Assembly: GCA_022264855.1 (NCBI GenBank)
Contig: JABYQU010000013.1
Coordinates: 372,001 to 436,000 of the forward strand
Length of the DNA stretch: 64,000 nucleotides
Direction: 5' to 3'
DNA from: Lenzites betulinus
Taxonomy: Eukaryota; Basidiomycota; Agaricomycetes; Polyporales; Polyporaceae
The position numbers were made by a program, and so were the translations under genes. Below the pieces are notes generated by a model. The model saw only the letters and a program-made list of their open reading frames with translations. It did no database searches and was not told the origin of the DNA. This document shows positions 1 to 10,924 of the stretch, piece by piece. How positions within the stretch are numbered: position 1 is the stretch's first letter; each line of letters begins with the position of its first letter.

Positions 1-2658
1 GTTGGTCCAGTGTGTCAAGGTCTCGGCCATGACTCGCTGATATTGCATGTCAGCAAAGGTACACGAGCCATGATAGCATGGATACACACCAGGGCTAGCT
101 GTTGCCGCACGATCTCTTCGGCAAGCTTCATCTCTCGTTGGCGCTTGGCATTTGCCATCCACTCTGCACACAAGGAGTCAGCAGCCTTCTTCTTATCATC
201 CAAGCTAATGTCCCACCATAGAAGTACTGCTTCGCCACACGCCGCTGGAACTCCCTGAGCTTGCGCTCTCGCTGCTTCTCCGCGATCTTTGCTGTCCACA
301 TGTGGAGGTACCGGCGGAGGAGGAGCTGCTTCTGGGCGACCTTCGCCTGCTTCACCATGCGCAATTTCGCGCGCAATCCCAGGCGCCAGGTAAGAAGCAT
401 CTTGTACTGCACCTGCGCTCGGTGGTAATGCACGGCAAATGTGAGAGCATTCTGGTGAGAGCTGTATGCAGCCCTCCACTTCTTGAGAGCAGCGCCGGCA
501 AGTATAGACGCCGAACGGGTCGCAAATAGTTGCGCCAGTTCTGGACATATAGATGAGCATTGTACAACAATACCAAGATGCAGCAGAAGCTGACCTTCTT
601 GCTCCTTCTGCTCCTCCATCCTGTGCTTCCAAATGGCCCAAGCTTGTCTCAGCAAACGGAGACTACGGACGCGCGTGAGGAGTTTCCCCCGCTCATGCGC
701 TTTCCACACCCGCATGATAGCCCGGACAAGAACCTCGTCTTGTCGTGCACAATGTTTAGACGCACGATTCTCGAGAGCCTGCTTCGGAGTCAGAAAATAA
801 CTCTGGGGCAACCTGTCAATACCACACGCACCCGTATCCGTTGCTGAGCTGCTTTCCATCGCACCAGGGCATGTTTGACGGCCAAGCGGTCGTGGAACAC
901 ATCCGCTATCTGGTAGTTCTGACTAAAGGTACCCATGAGTAGAGTCTACGCAGCGAGTGAACAAACACCTACGAATTCTTCCGCCACATATCCATGGCTG
1001 TTGCCATGATCCGGAGATCCACCCTGTCCCGCAAGGACTTCTCCGCTAGACGCAACTCCGTGGCTCGTCGCCAGAGATCCCAACCCCGCTCGACGATTCT
1101 CTCTTCCTTCGCATACACAAAATGCTCCGCGGCGGCATCAAACTCGTCCAGTTTGCCTACTCGCGTCTTCCAACGCTCGAAGAAGCGCTTGACAAGCTTT
1201 CGCTGAAACTGCTGCTCAGACAGATGAGAGCGGTATGACTGGCGCCATTTCGCCCAGGCGTCCTTCTTGAGACGGAGTTCATCGCGGTCCCGGACGGCCT
1301 TCATGCGCGCGCGCATGTCCTCTCGCCAGTGCACCTGCTTCTTCTCCTTGAACTTCAGCTTCCAAACGTGGAGGGCACGTTTGAGACATCGTCGATCGCT
1401 TAGGGCAGCAACGCGCAGGTAGTACTCGCGTCGCTCTGCTGTGCGCTTCCGCCATTGGTGCAAAGCGCGGCGAAGGATGAGCGAGTCGCGCGCTTCAGCG
1501 ATTTGCTCGCCGGTTGTCTGCGCGCCGTCAAGTTAATGCACATAGCGTTAGTAATAATGAACGTACAACGATCCACTGAGCGCCTTGTTTCCAGACGTCC
1601 CAGCACCGCTCAACGAGTCGGTTCTTGCGATACTCGTCTGCCGTGACCTCGTCTTGTGCCATCCGTATGTTCTTCCAAGCCTCATCGGCATCGATGGTGC
1701 TGCCCCGCCGGCTCCTCGGTCCTGGCGGTGGATTGGCGTACGGAGGCGTCACCGCAGATGTTGAAGGAGTAGGATGTGGGGTTTCTCTACTTTTATGCAG
1801 CAAAGCGAGAACCTTTTCTCTGGAGGAAGGTCCCGTGTCTCGGACGGCTGCTCCATAAGAGGGCGGAACGCTGGGTGAAGCATGTGTTGTGGTTTCTGTC
1901 CCCGCTGTGGTCTCAGCATCCCACCGAGCGTTGGGTCGAGACCCTACAGCCCGGCGAGCGATGTTCTGGTGCAGAGCAACTCTGGAGTCCGGGGTTTGAG
2001 CAGGAGGGCCGATATCAAGTCCTAGGGAATTGTTGGATGTGAGCGTGGCAGGGGACATGAATGGGCGTCGCGTTCGTGGAGTATCAATGTGAGTATAGGT
2101 ATCTGTTCGATGTCTCGGTGCAGCTGCTGGATGGGGATCGCTCTCATCTTCGGTATGTGTTGCATCGTCGAGGAGGCGAGGCGTAGGGGTGTCCGCCGGG
2201 TAAGTATGGTGAGCATGTGCTGTGGACTTCGGTATCGGCTTCGCTGGCGTCGGGGTGGTCCTCGAGATATGCGTGCGCCGCCCGCCTGATGCGCCTACGC
2301 GTGAGGTATAGCCCTGCTGGTCCTTAACCATGTTCCACTTGTCCGCCCAACTCTTGCCCTTCAGTGTGCCGATCTTTAGGAGCTTGCCGTAATATACGAC
2401 CTCGTTCTGAGGATCAAGGCCGCGCTCCTGCAGAATGTCGTTGTAGGCCTTGAATACCGTGAGGAAAGTCGACGCGGTTGCGGGGGCGCGGTTGATTACT
2501 TCGTCTATGAAGTCGATCTCCTCCGGTCCGAGCCCCACAAGTTCTGGTACGGTTAGACCTGAGGCGCGCGAATCCTCGGTAACCTCAGATACCAGCACAG
2601 AAGCAGCAGTAGTCGATGGAGGAGGCGTGGAGGCGCGTAAGGGACGTATGTGGAACAT
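1..2658 (-). CDS. SFI1: Sfi1-type spindle pole body / centrin-binding repeat protein, 3' end cut by window edge
   Basis: Family role: Sfi1 is a long helical filament of the spindle pole body or centrosome that binds centrin (Cdc31) along its length and helps duplicate the pole. Seen here: after an N-terminal region of about 360 residues with a conserved-looking block (near PELVGLGPEEIDFIDEVI) and a Ser/Pro/Thr-rich linker come many short repeats, each carrying an aromatic/Trp core such as ALHVWKLKFK, DAWAKWRQSY, FFERWKTRV, AWAIWKHRM and YLHMWTAKI. That spacing is the Sfi1 signature. At least four introns are needed. One of 53 nt removes an apparent frame change near position 215 and joins QYFY to EWMANAKRQR. 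The ATG at 2658 is chosen because an in-frame stop lies upstream at 2713-2715; a short upstream exon is not excluded. The C-terminus lies outside the window. Confidence 0.85.
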
Positions 2659-2958
2659 GTACGACGTGCAGAGATGGGCGGCCAAAGTGCATGGTGGAGG
2701 GACAAGACAAGCTCAGTCGCCGTTGTGGCAAACAACGCTCGCGTCGCGCGTTTGCACACGTGATCCCGTCAGACGCCCGTGGCTACCACAGAGTCCACAA
2801 CAAGTTCCTCACCTGAAGCACTGAAGCATCCGTAGACTCAAGAGTATGTGTGTGCAATATTGATGGGTATGTATACAGTTGTACAAGTGTTTACAGAGGT
2901 AGTGCTAGTCCTACAGGTACAAAATCCGCATTCAAGACGATTCCGCCAATTCCAATTC

Positions 2959-4392
2959 CTAGAAGGACACGCGTAAAGCCGACTGGACGGTCGACTCCGT
3001 TGGACAGTAAGGACACTTCACTCGTCTGGGGAGGTCTCAGGAATATGATACAGCGTGGAAGATGATTAACTCACCCTCCCTGTTTGCTCAGCTTCTGCAA
3101 GCTGTCCTTCGTGATAACGTGGCCGCACACCATCATCATCGGAGGATTCGCATCTGTGGCTTGCTCCTTGGATACAGGACACGCAAAGATGGAATGGTAT
3201 CTGAACTCTGGGGGCAATGGTATCTCGATCTGTGCAAAGAGGGCTGCTTGAGTATCACCCGCCGCCATATGTGTGCGTTCAGCTCACCGGCAGTTCGTCG
3301 GTCTGACTCCACTCGCTCTTTCGTTCCCGCATTACCTTGCGACCTTTCTCGATGCGGGCCAGAGCGCCCCCGCCACCAATATCGCAGACAACTTTCAGTG
3401 ACGGATGCCTGCTCAACCCACGGGCTCCGCAATACTCGGCAGCAAAAAGGACTGCCAAGTCGGCTTGAAGGGACGGGTTCGCCAAGTCCGCGTAAGGTGA
3501 AACCATGAAGCGGGTGACGGGGAGATATGTTGGAGCATTCATCAACCGTCCAATTTCCACTCCGTGCCAGGCATAAAAAGGGGGGAAGTTCGTGCGGGCG
3601 TACTTGATAGCTGCAGGGATATCTGGCTCTGGGGCGAGGATTTGCCTCAAGTACTCATATCGGTGCAGCTGAAACTCGAGCGGAGATTTGCGGAAGCTCA
3701 GGTATTCCCGGTTGTGTCGAACCCATCTAAATTATACGATTGAGCAATGGTCATTCAGTCAGAGCGAATGATGTGGACTGACGTTAACGGAGCTTCGACA
3801 TCTCCGTCGTTAAACATCCGTAATATTGCGTTCAATTCCCGGTATCGCTCTCGGTCATACGGGTCTACCTCGACATTCGATTCCTAGACAGCATCAATGA
3901 GCAAGAATAGCGTAGAATACTGATTGTGGCACATACGCTGAGGAAGGTCTGAGCCGTTTCGGTCCGACCCATTCGTAAGAAATGGCTTGCAATGATGCGT
4001 TCAAGGGACGCCTTAGCCTCTGGTGTAGTAAATAACGGGTTGTAAGAAGGCAGAGGGTTAGGGAATTTCTGCTGTATGCTTTAGCTACGCCATTCTCCCC
4101 CGAGCGACGTAAGGCAGCGCACCTTGTCCAACGCTTTACCGAACTTTGCCAAAGCGTTGTACACCTCCTTCTGTTTATCATCAATCTCCTTCTTCTTCTG
4201 CTCTATCTTCTTGACCAGTGCTTCGAGGGTCGCCTGAGAGCCCCTTCCCGCCAGGAAACGCTCCTTCGCAACACGGAGGCAGTCGAGGAGTTCATCCAGA
4301 GACTGGTCGATAGATTGCGCTTTCCCCTTAGCTACAGAGCTTCCGGCAGCGAGCCTCTCAAGCTTTGCGAGCTCTTTCAGAGGCGCGTCCAT
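2959..4392 (-). CDS. RMD5: Rmd5/Gid2 (RMND5) RING-type subunit of the GID/CTLH E3 ubiquitin ligase
   Basis: Family role: catalytic RING partner (with Gid9/Fyv10) of the GID/CTLH ubiquitin ligase, which in yeast marks gluconeogenic enzymes for degradation. Seen here: an N-terminal helical part starting [14 protein letters not shown], a LisH-like stretch ([20 protein letters not shown]), a CTLH/CRA-like middle, and a C-terminal degenerate RING reading [10 protein letters not shown], then [12 protein letters not shown], then VKCPYCP. The protein ends SALRVSF. The last exon was found by splicing across an intron at about 3011-3065 that ends in CCCCAG. The ATG at 4392 is preceded in frame only by a non-ATG codon. 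The gene is head to head with NSA1, 159 bp between start codons. Six or more short introns are inferred. Confidence 0.9.
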
Positions 4393-4551
4393 GGTGTACA
4401 ATCGAGTCGGGACTCAAGAGGTCGCGACGCCGCTGCCATCCGAGGCGGGCGCCCCCTCGAATAGTCCCGGCCCGCTTTGCCGGAAGCAGCCCGATCAATT
4501 ATTGCCCTCTCGCTCGTTCTTCTCGTTCCTCGTCGTTCTACCCCTCACGCC
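4393..4551. promoter_or_regulatory. Compact divergent promoter between RMD5 and NSA1
   Basis: The 159 bp between two outward-facing start codons must hold both 5' ends. It contains a CT-rich stretch just before the NSA1 ATG, typical of fungal transcription start regions. No clear TATA box is visible in either direction. The shared-promoter role is inferred from geometry alone. Confidence 0.5.
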
Positions 4552-6084
4552 ATGCCGCATTTCTTCACTGGTGACGAACTCGGAGCTATCAAATCCGTCT
4601 CCTACGCACAGTCGGGTGCCGAAAAAGAATGGAAAGCGTCTGCCACAGTACTTGTGCCAGGCAGCTCTTCCGGCCGGAGTAAAACTGTACAAAAACTTGC
4701 AGTGCACGCCGCAGGTCCGAACACATTGGTACTGGCCCTGGTGTCCTTGAATAGCTGAGAGTGGGATACTCATTGTCTCCATGGCTCAAGGGTAGCTTTC
4801 CGTAGCACGCGCAGATGGGACCGCGTCGCTCTATTCAATTCAGGACCAGACCGCCCTCTCCACCGTACATGAATGGACGGAGTCGCGGTTGAAGGATGGT
4901 CAGCGGTTTGTTGGGCTTGCATCTGCGGAAAGGTCAGCGCATACACCTTCGATATATAGTGCCACACATAAACAATCCATCGCAGTGGGGTCTACACCTG
5001 TACCTCCAACGGCGCGCTCCGCCTCACAAAACCCGGGCAAGCTAGTGGCGAGCCATCTTCCTCACTCGCGACGCTCCCTACGCGCCTGTGCGAATGGCGA
5101 CTCTCAGAGGATGGCAGGACATTCGCATACGGAGGAGACGAAGTCGAGCTTTCACTCTGGGACACCGAAAAAGCTTTCAACCGACCAGAAGGGACAGTTA
5201 TCCCTACCGCAACGGCTGAGTCTAAGAAGAGGAAAAGACACGACCAGTTGCTCCCTGGTGAATTATGGCGGGCCAAAAATGTGAGTGTTCGGCCCTTGCA
5301 TCGACGTCATGATAACATCTAACCTTTTTGTAGGTACCCAATGACCATCTCAGCCTTCGTCAAGCGGTCCACAATACAGCTCTCACTTACATTCAGCCTT
5401 CAACATCGACGTCCCATCAGCATTTGCTTGTTGGAACGGCAAATGGCAATGTTCGTAGATACGATACGCGTGCGGCTAGGAGACCCGTCGCAGATTGGAA
5501 AGGGGTTGGAAAGACCGGTGGAGTAAGCACCGTAGAAAAAAGCTTCCATGAGCAGTCAGTCAGATCTCCGCGCATCTACCGGCATTACTCTAATCACGCG
5601 GTACACTACAGCGAGGTTTTCGTTGCGGACCGTGGATGCACCTTGGCTGCATTGGACCTGCGTAATGGGCGGACGATCTACAGCTATAAAGGTACGTCTC
5701 CAGGTGACCCTATGTTCAGCCAAATCTGAGTCGATTTTACGTAGCCCTTGCTGGTGCTGTTTCGTCTCTAGCACCTGCGCGTTCGCTTATGGCTTCCGCT
5801 GCCCAAGACCGATTTGTTCGGCTACACAGCACATTTGCACCCCCCCAGAGGTCGGACAACAGCAGGAGCACAAGGGAGATGTCCTCGACAAGCACTACAT
5901 GAAGGTCACCCCGACCGTGGTTGTCTGGGACGGCAGGACAGATATCCTCGACGTCGTGGCAGTCGATGAGGGCGCAGAGGACGAGGACAACGTCTGGGAC
6001 GCGATGGACACTGCCGCAGGCTCGGACTCGGACGACGACGGAAAACCCCGCCGGCGGAGGGATAAAGAATCTCGTACCACCTAA
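4552..6084 (+). CDS. NSA1: Nsa1/WDR74-like WD40 ribosome biogenesis factor, with a probable one-base break
   Basis: Family role: Nsa1 (human WDR74) is a nucleolar WD40 protein of early pre-60S particles. Seen here: start MPHFFTGDELGAIKSV, then WD-type blades including TLVLALLSVARADGTASLY, FAYGGDEVELSLWD, LLVGTANGNVRRYDTR, VFVADRGCTLAALDLRNG and MASAAQDRFVRLHS, and a conserved late block YMKVTPTVVVWDG before an acidic/Ser tail ending RDKESRTT. Five or so short introns of about 50 nt fit, for example one that joins HEH to EVFVADRG. At a run of seven C (5840-5846) the frame breaks: reading on gives a stop at 5900-5902, whereas one extra base restores the conserved block. No plausible intron bridges it. 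It is either a sequencing error or a genuine lesion. The adjoining family features make the identification firm. Confidence 0.85.
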
Positions 6085-6176
6085 CGGCGGTGTATTACAA
6101 GACGTGCATCATTACATGTTCACTCTATTATAGTCCTGGTATCGATACAATGAGGCGATAGGAACGTCCGAGGCGT

Positions 6177-7579
6177 TTACATATGGCCAATTTCGCTCTT
6201 CCACGTATGCGCCTTCTCGAAGCCGTTACGCCCATACTGATAGTCGATGAAGGTTTTCTGGATCTCTTCGCGTGATGTCATCACGAAGGGGCCGTACTGT
6301 ACCACAGTTTGGTCCAGGGGTTGGCCAGCGACCTATGAACACATATATCAGTGAACCAGGTCGTATTGTGAATGGACACGAGGCACATACCATGATAAAC
6401 TCCGTGTTGTCCTCCGTCGCTGTCAGCTCTACTCCGGTCTGGTCAGGGGCCGCGGACAGAACGAGAGTGTTGAAGGGTCCATGAGGCGTCGAGTCAGATC
6501 CTACACGGACAGAGCCCTTCAAAGCTGCGTGGCAAGCTGTCAAAACGGACGGTCATCATTGGTGTCGACGCTGAGACTTACTGTAAAGGAACGTTGTCCA
6601 GCCCGCAGCTGTACGAAAGAGGTCAGAATCGTCCTGCCAAGCTTTAACGAGTGAGATGTACTCACGAATATCCTGGAAGATAGTGCCCGTCTTGTTGAAG
6701 ATGACATGGAAATACCAGCAGCCACCTAGTGGGCGCACGGGGGACTCGACCCCATGGCTTTTTCCGCTGATAACCTTGATCTTCACTGGACCATCCTCGC
6801 CTTGTGGGTAGGCAGTGGGAATTCTGTATGCGATGATCAGTCGAATAAATATCATTCCAGGTGTTTGCTTGCGTACTCTGCAGGCCCGAGCTCCTGGTAG
6901 GAAGGCTCAACCATCTTGAACTCTTTAGGCAAGTCGATCCATAGCTGAAGGCCGCGAGGGTCTGGTAGCCCATTCCCGCTCTGGGGCATCTCAGCGTGGA
7001 TAACTATGATGCATTTAGCAACATCATCCTGGTGCCAAACAAACGACCAGATTGCTTACTTCCTCGGCCCTACGAAAACCCCTCGTCAGTTCCGAACCAC
7101 AGTGCGGCGGGGTGAAAGCACTTACAGCACACATCCATTGCACACCGCCGGCTTCAATTTTACCCTTGTGTCCGGCAGAATCTTCGTGTAAGCTGACTCT
7201 GTGGAATCACCTTCAGTGAGAAGTCCCACTGCATTCTGCTGGATTGGTATGCTTACCCCTCAAGCATGTAGGTGACAGTAGCCTGTCCACGATGGGGGTG
7301 GTCGGGGAAGCCCTGTAGGTGACGAATTAGCCAACATCTTCTGGTGTGTGCCCATAGATAATAAACTTACTGCTCCGGACGGTGTGTAGAAGTGGTCCAG
7401 CATGAGGAACGGTGTGAGGTTCTTTAGTTGCGGAGTGCCGATAGAACGCCGGACTTTGGCTCCTGCTCCCTAAGATACGGTCAGCATCATAGTCGATGTA
7501 CAAGCTCTACTTCAGAGAGGCCTACCTCATCGGTTTCCACCGACAACACCTTCTTGACGACCTTCCTCGAAGTGGACAT
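6177..7579 (-). CDS. Pirin family cupin protein
   Basis: Family role: pirins are iron-binding bicupin proteins; several act as quercetin dioxygenases or as transcription cofactors, so the role here is open. Seen here: start MSTSRKVVKKVLSVETDE, the metal-site motif GFPDHPHRGQATVTYMLEG, then LHEDSAGHKGKIEAGG and QWMCA, the IVHAEMPQSG region, the linker PTAYPQGEDGPVKIKVISG, and a C-terminal cupin ending EKAHTWKSEIGHM. About nine short introns are needed; length (about 300 residues) matches the family. The ATG at 7579 lies about 90 nt downstream of a TATAAAA box. An in-frame ATG at 7694-7696 would add 39 residues lacking Asp and Glu (see findings). Confidence 0.9.
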
Positions 7580-8043
7580 GTTGCGTTTGTTATGGAGTTG
7601 GATACTGCGAGCTGCTTGAATCTTGGGTTGCGATAGCAGTACTGACCTGTGAGGAGTCGATGTGCGGGGTTTTATAGTGCAGAGTGCACGGAACATGCTC
7701 GAATTTATTACGATAATGAGGCCTCTTAAGTACAGTAGCTTCGCATGAGCCTTGCTAGGAAAGTCATCTGAATGATCAAGAGCATCTGTAATCTCCCTGC
7801 CCTCTTTGGACGGAACGGCGCACGCCGCGATTCCGGCACTTTCCGGGCGGCGGCCACCACCCGCTTCCAGCCTCTTCCGTCGTCGTGACTGCGTAACGTA
7901 ACGCATCTAGGAGAGCAGGACAAATCCCGCTTACGAGCGCGTCACTCAGCCCTCTACCACGCGTAGTGTTTCAACAAAAATCCATATGGTCACCACAAGG
8001 GGCCCTACATTATACATCGCATACATAGCTAACAAATCGATCC
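7580..8043. other. Intergenic: pirin promoter and permease 3' flank
   Basis: No coding sequence of its own is supported. It carries the pirin upstream region, including a TATAAAA box on the minus strand, and the 3' flank of the permease gene. Confidence 0.6.
7670..7676 (-). promoter_or_regulatory. TATA box of the pirin gene
   Basis: TATAAAA read on the minus strand, about 90 nt before the pirin ATG at 7579. The spacing fits a transcription start some 30 nt downstream and a short leader. It lies inside the possible in-frame N-terminal extension. Confidence 0.5.
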
Positions 8044-10223
8044 CTACAGATTCTCCCAAATCTTCTGCCAGCGTGTCCGCGGCCCCCGAGCCTCCTGCTC
8101 GCGGTTGAAGCGCTCCTCCTCCTCGTCGATCTCCCGCTTGCCCGTGATGAGGTCCACTTTCTCGGACGGGATCAGACTCGTGCGGTAGTACAGCTTGTAC
8201 CCGGTGTAGAACAGCACGAACGTCGGCAGGCCGATGTACGCGGTGACGAAGGTATCTTTCGTGAAGGGTATGAACGTGTCGAAGCCTGCGCACATCAAAA
8301 TTAGTGTCTGCCGAAGAGAGAAGGGTGTGATGACGCACCCTTGAAGATCGTGATGATGGCGGTGGCGACAAGGGCGACCCAGGAGCCCCATGGCTGGAAG
8401 GGTGCCTTGTACGGCAGGTCATCGCGAGACATGCCCTGCGCCTTCAGGGCTTTCATGAAGCGGCTGTGAAGGCATGGTGTCAGCATGGTGAATGGACACG
8501 TAAATGACGTATGAACGCACATATGTGTGTAGCAAATGCACATCCATGTTATCGCACCAAACGTCGAGACCAAGTTCACGAACCAGCCGAACACTAACCA
8601 CAAGGTCAGTCTGATGTTCCAGGTCTGTGAGGGAGAGACATACCTTTCGCGCTGCTGGAAGAAACGTTGAGGAAGACGAGGAAGCAGAAGCATGTGCAGA
8701 AGATCAGGGCAGGGTATGGAACACCCATCCTGTTGACCTTCGCAAAGATTTTCGGCGCCTGGCCCTGGACGGCCAGACCGTACAGCGTACGGGTGCCGAT
8801 ATACAAGTCCGAGTTGGCCGCGCTGAGCACGAACAGAAGGATGGCCGCATTAATGATATGGTTGAGGACCTTAATTCCCGCTAGGGTCGTTGCTGAGAAG
8901 ACCGTCCGCTTTCAGCACCCCGCAGTCACGTTGGAATCTAGAACATGCTTACCGACGACGAAAGGAGACGCCGCGGCGCCAGCCTTGGACTTGTTCGCGA
9001 CAAAGAGCGTCTGCGGATCTTAAAGTTAGTCATTACAAAAAGGAAATCGAGGGAGGCCGCGACCGACCTGGTTCGTGCTCGGAACGATGAGGCTGATCAC
9101 AAACACGCCTCCGACGTAGAAAACGAGGATACGGAAGAACGTCCTCCGGATGGCGATCGGGATGTTCTTCCTGGGAGCCTGAGCCTCGCCGACGGTCACA
9201 CCGATGAGCTCCGTGCCGATGAACGCGAAGAGAGCGTTCGTGAGGGTGCTCCAAAAGCCGAGGAAGATCGACAGGTGCACGTCGTGGGTCTTGGCAAGGA
9301 GGTATGTGCCCATGGGACCGTCGGGGTGTTGCCAGTACCGGAAGCCGATTCGGTCATGCCTAGGGTTTCCGCCGAGGTCGATGATGATGCCCATGAGGAG
9401 CAAGCCGACAAGCGAAACGACTTTGATGCTGCTGAACCAGAACTCAAGCTCTCCGAACACCCTGACACCGAGCAAGTTGATCAGGAAGACTGGGTCCGCG
9501 TAAGCACTGGCACCCGAACGGCGTAACGGGGTCGGAACTCACTGAATGCAATGAAAATAACTGCAAAGGAACCCGAACATGAGTGGCAAGCAAAATGGAG
9601 GCGCGGCGTGATCCACTCACCCATCCAAATAGAGATGTGGACTTTCTGTGTCCAATACTGGATGACCACTCCTGCGGCATTGATGTTGTTCGGGGTGACA
9701 ATGAGATACCTGGTGGGTGACCATCGGAGTTAGCAAGGGCCCCGAGGATCATAACGGCGAGAACCTACTTCAAGACGTAGTTCCAGCCGAGCGCGAAGCC
9801 GAACGAGGGATCCACAAAGCGGGTGGCATAACCGGGGAAGCCCTTCTTGTGCGGCAAGTAGGCACACATCTCGCCTAACGCGACCATGACGAGATAGCAC
9901 ACGCAGCCGACAAACGAGTAGCCAAGGCAGATGCCCAGGGGTCCGCCGCGAACAAGCGCAGTACCCGAACCGATGATGAGACCAGTACCGATAGCACCTC
10001 CGAGCTGCGCGCGCAGCTATCAGCATGTCGTTTCCTGGGACGTATAGCACTGAAGACGTACCGCAATCATGGAAATCTGCCGAGCAGTGAGGCTCCGGTG
10101 CAGACTCTCCCTCTCCTCCGGGTCGACCAGGTTCTCGTTCGCATAGTAGCGATCATTTGAGTTTACGCTCGTGGACGTCGTATCGAGCTCATGCTTCTCC
10201 GCGACCTTCTCCTCGAATGACAT
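8044..10223 (-). CDS. Fungal amino-acid permease of the APC superfamily (YAT family, Gap1-like)
   Basis: Family role: plasma-membrane proton-coupled amino-acid uptake with 12 membrane spans. Seen here: hydrophilic N-terminus from MSFEEKVAEKHELD, the entry motif SLTARQISMIA before the first span, a block reading FGELEFWFSSIKVVSLVGLL, then the family hallmark FAFIGTELIGVTVGEAQAPR, followed by AANSDLYIGTRTLYGLA and a cytoplasmic tail ending TRWQKIWENL. These are the typical consensus elements of fungal permeases, in order. Length after splicing is about 560 residues, as expected. Eight or more introns of about 50-60 nt separate the exons. Substrate range cannot be read from sequence. One GATAAG lies in the upstream gap (about 10829-10834), the type of site used by nitrogen GATA factors, but a single copy is weak evidence. 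Confidence 0.9.
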
Positions 10224-10924
10224 GTCGGTGCAGTGGGTCGCTTCCGCAAAAGAGTGTGCGGTAGTTGCGATGCGCAGACACGCGAGACCAGCAGAGAGGT
10301 ATGTTGACACCGGAGAGAGCAAGGTACGCCATTCCGGGTCTGTCTCCGAATCTTATACGCGCGAAGGAGTCGGCGGCCCCACAAGGAAAATGATATCGAC
10401 AGCCATCAATCGCGCAAGAAGTCGCGGAGATGCCGCCAAGCCCTCCGCAGGGCCGCCAAGGCACGAGCGCCGCTCGGATATGCTGCGACTGCCTCTGATT
10501 GCCTGCAGGTTAGTCAAGGTCGGTGCAGAGGAAAAACAGGCGTGCCTGCACCTATGCTCCATGTGAACTCCGTTCCGCCGCCCGGACGTTGCGGCGTCCG
10601 CGTACCACCCCAGCCAGGGGGCGCGGGCTGATGAGGAGCTCTTGCCATTCAGTGAGCCCGCCGACGCCGCACACGCCGGGTTTGAACAGCATCCGCTATG
10701 CCGCAGAGCTGTTCAAACGTCCCAATTTTAAGCCGCGAAAACAAAGCTCAGCAGACGACCTCAGGAGCCAAGATTTGCAAGATTTCCCCAGCCCTTACAA
10801 CGCCGATCGTACTAAAAGGAGGGTACGGATAAGGAAGTACAGTACATCCGACATGATCGAGCCAGGACCGATACACGATCGAGACCCTGCAGACTCCGTA
10901 CTCGACGGTGCTCGCGCACAGATC
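10224..10924. other. Intergenic: permease upstream region
   Basis: Lies between the permease start and the isomerase stop codon, both on the minus strand. A plus-strand open frame runs through it but overlaps the isomerase exon antisense and has no family features. It contains one GATAAG and an 11-bp inverted repeat at 10680-10718. Confidence 0.5.
10680..10718. repeat. 11-bp perfect inverted repeat (hairpin)
   Basis: Arms GTTTGAACAGC (10680-10690) and GCTGTTCAAAC (10708-10718) are exact reverse complements with a 17-nt loop. It sits about 460 bp upstream of the permease ATG. It may be an operator-like dyad or a chance hairpin. Confidence 0.6.

Noticed and set aside
180..240. Apparent frameshift in SFI1 between QYFY and the next Sfi1 repeat.
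   Set aside because: A 53-nt intron (donor GTGGGA, branch CTGAC, acceptor TGTGCAG) joins QYFY to EWMANAKRQR in frame, so no lesion is needed.
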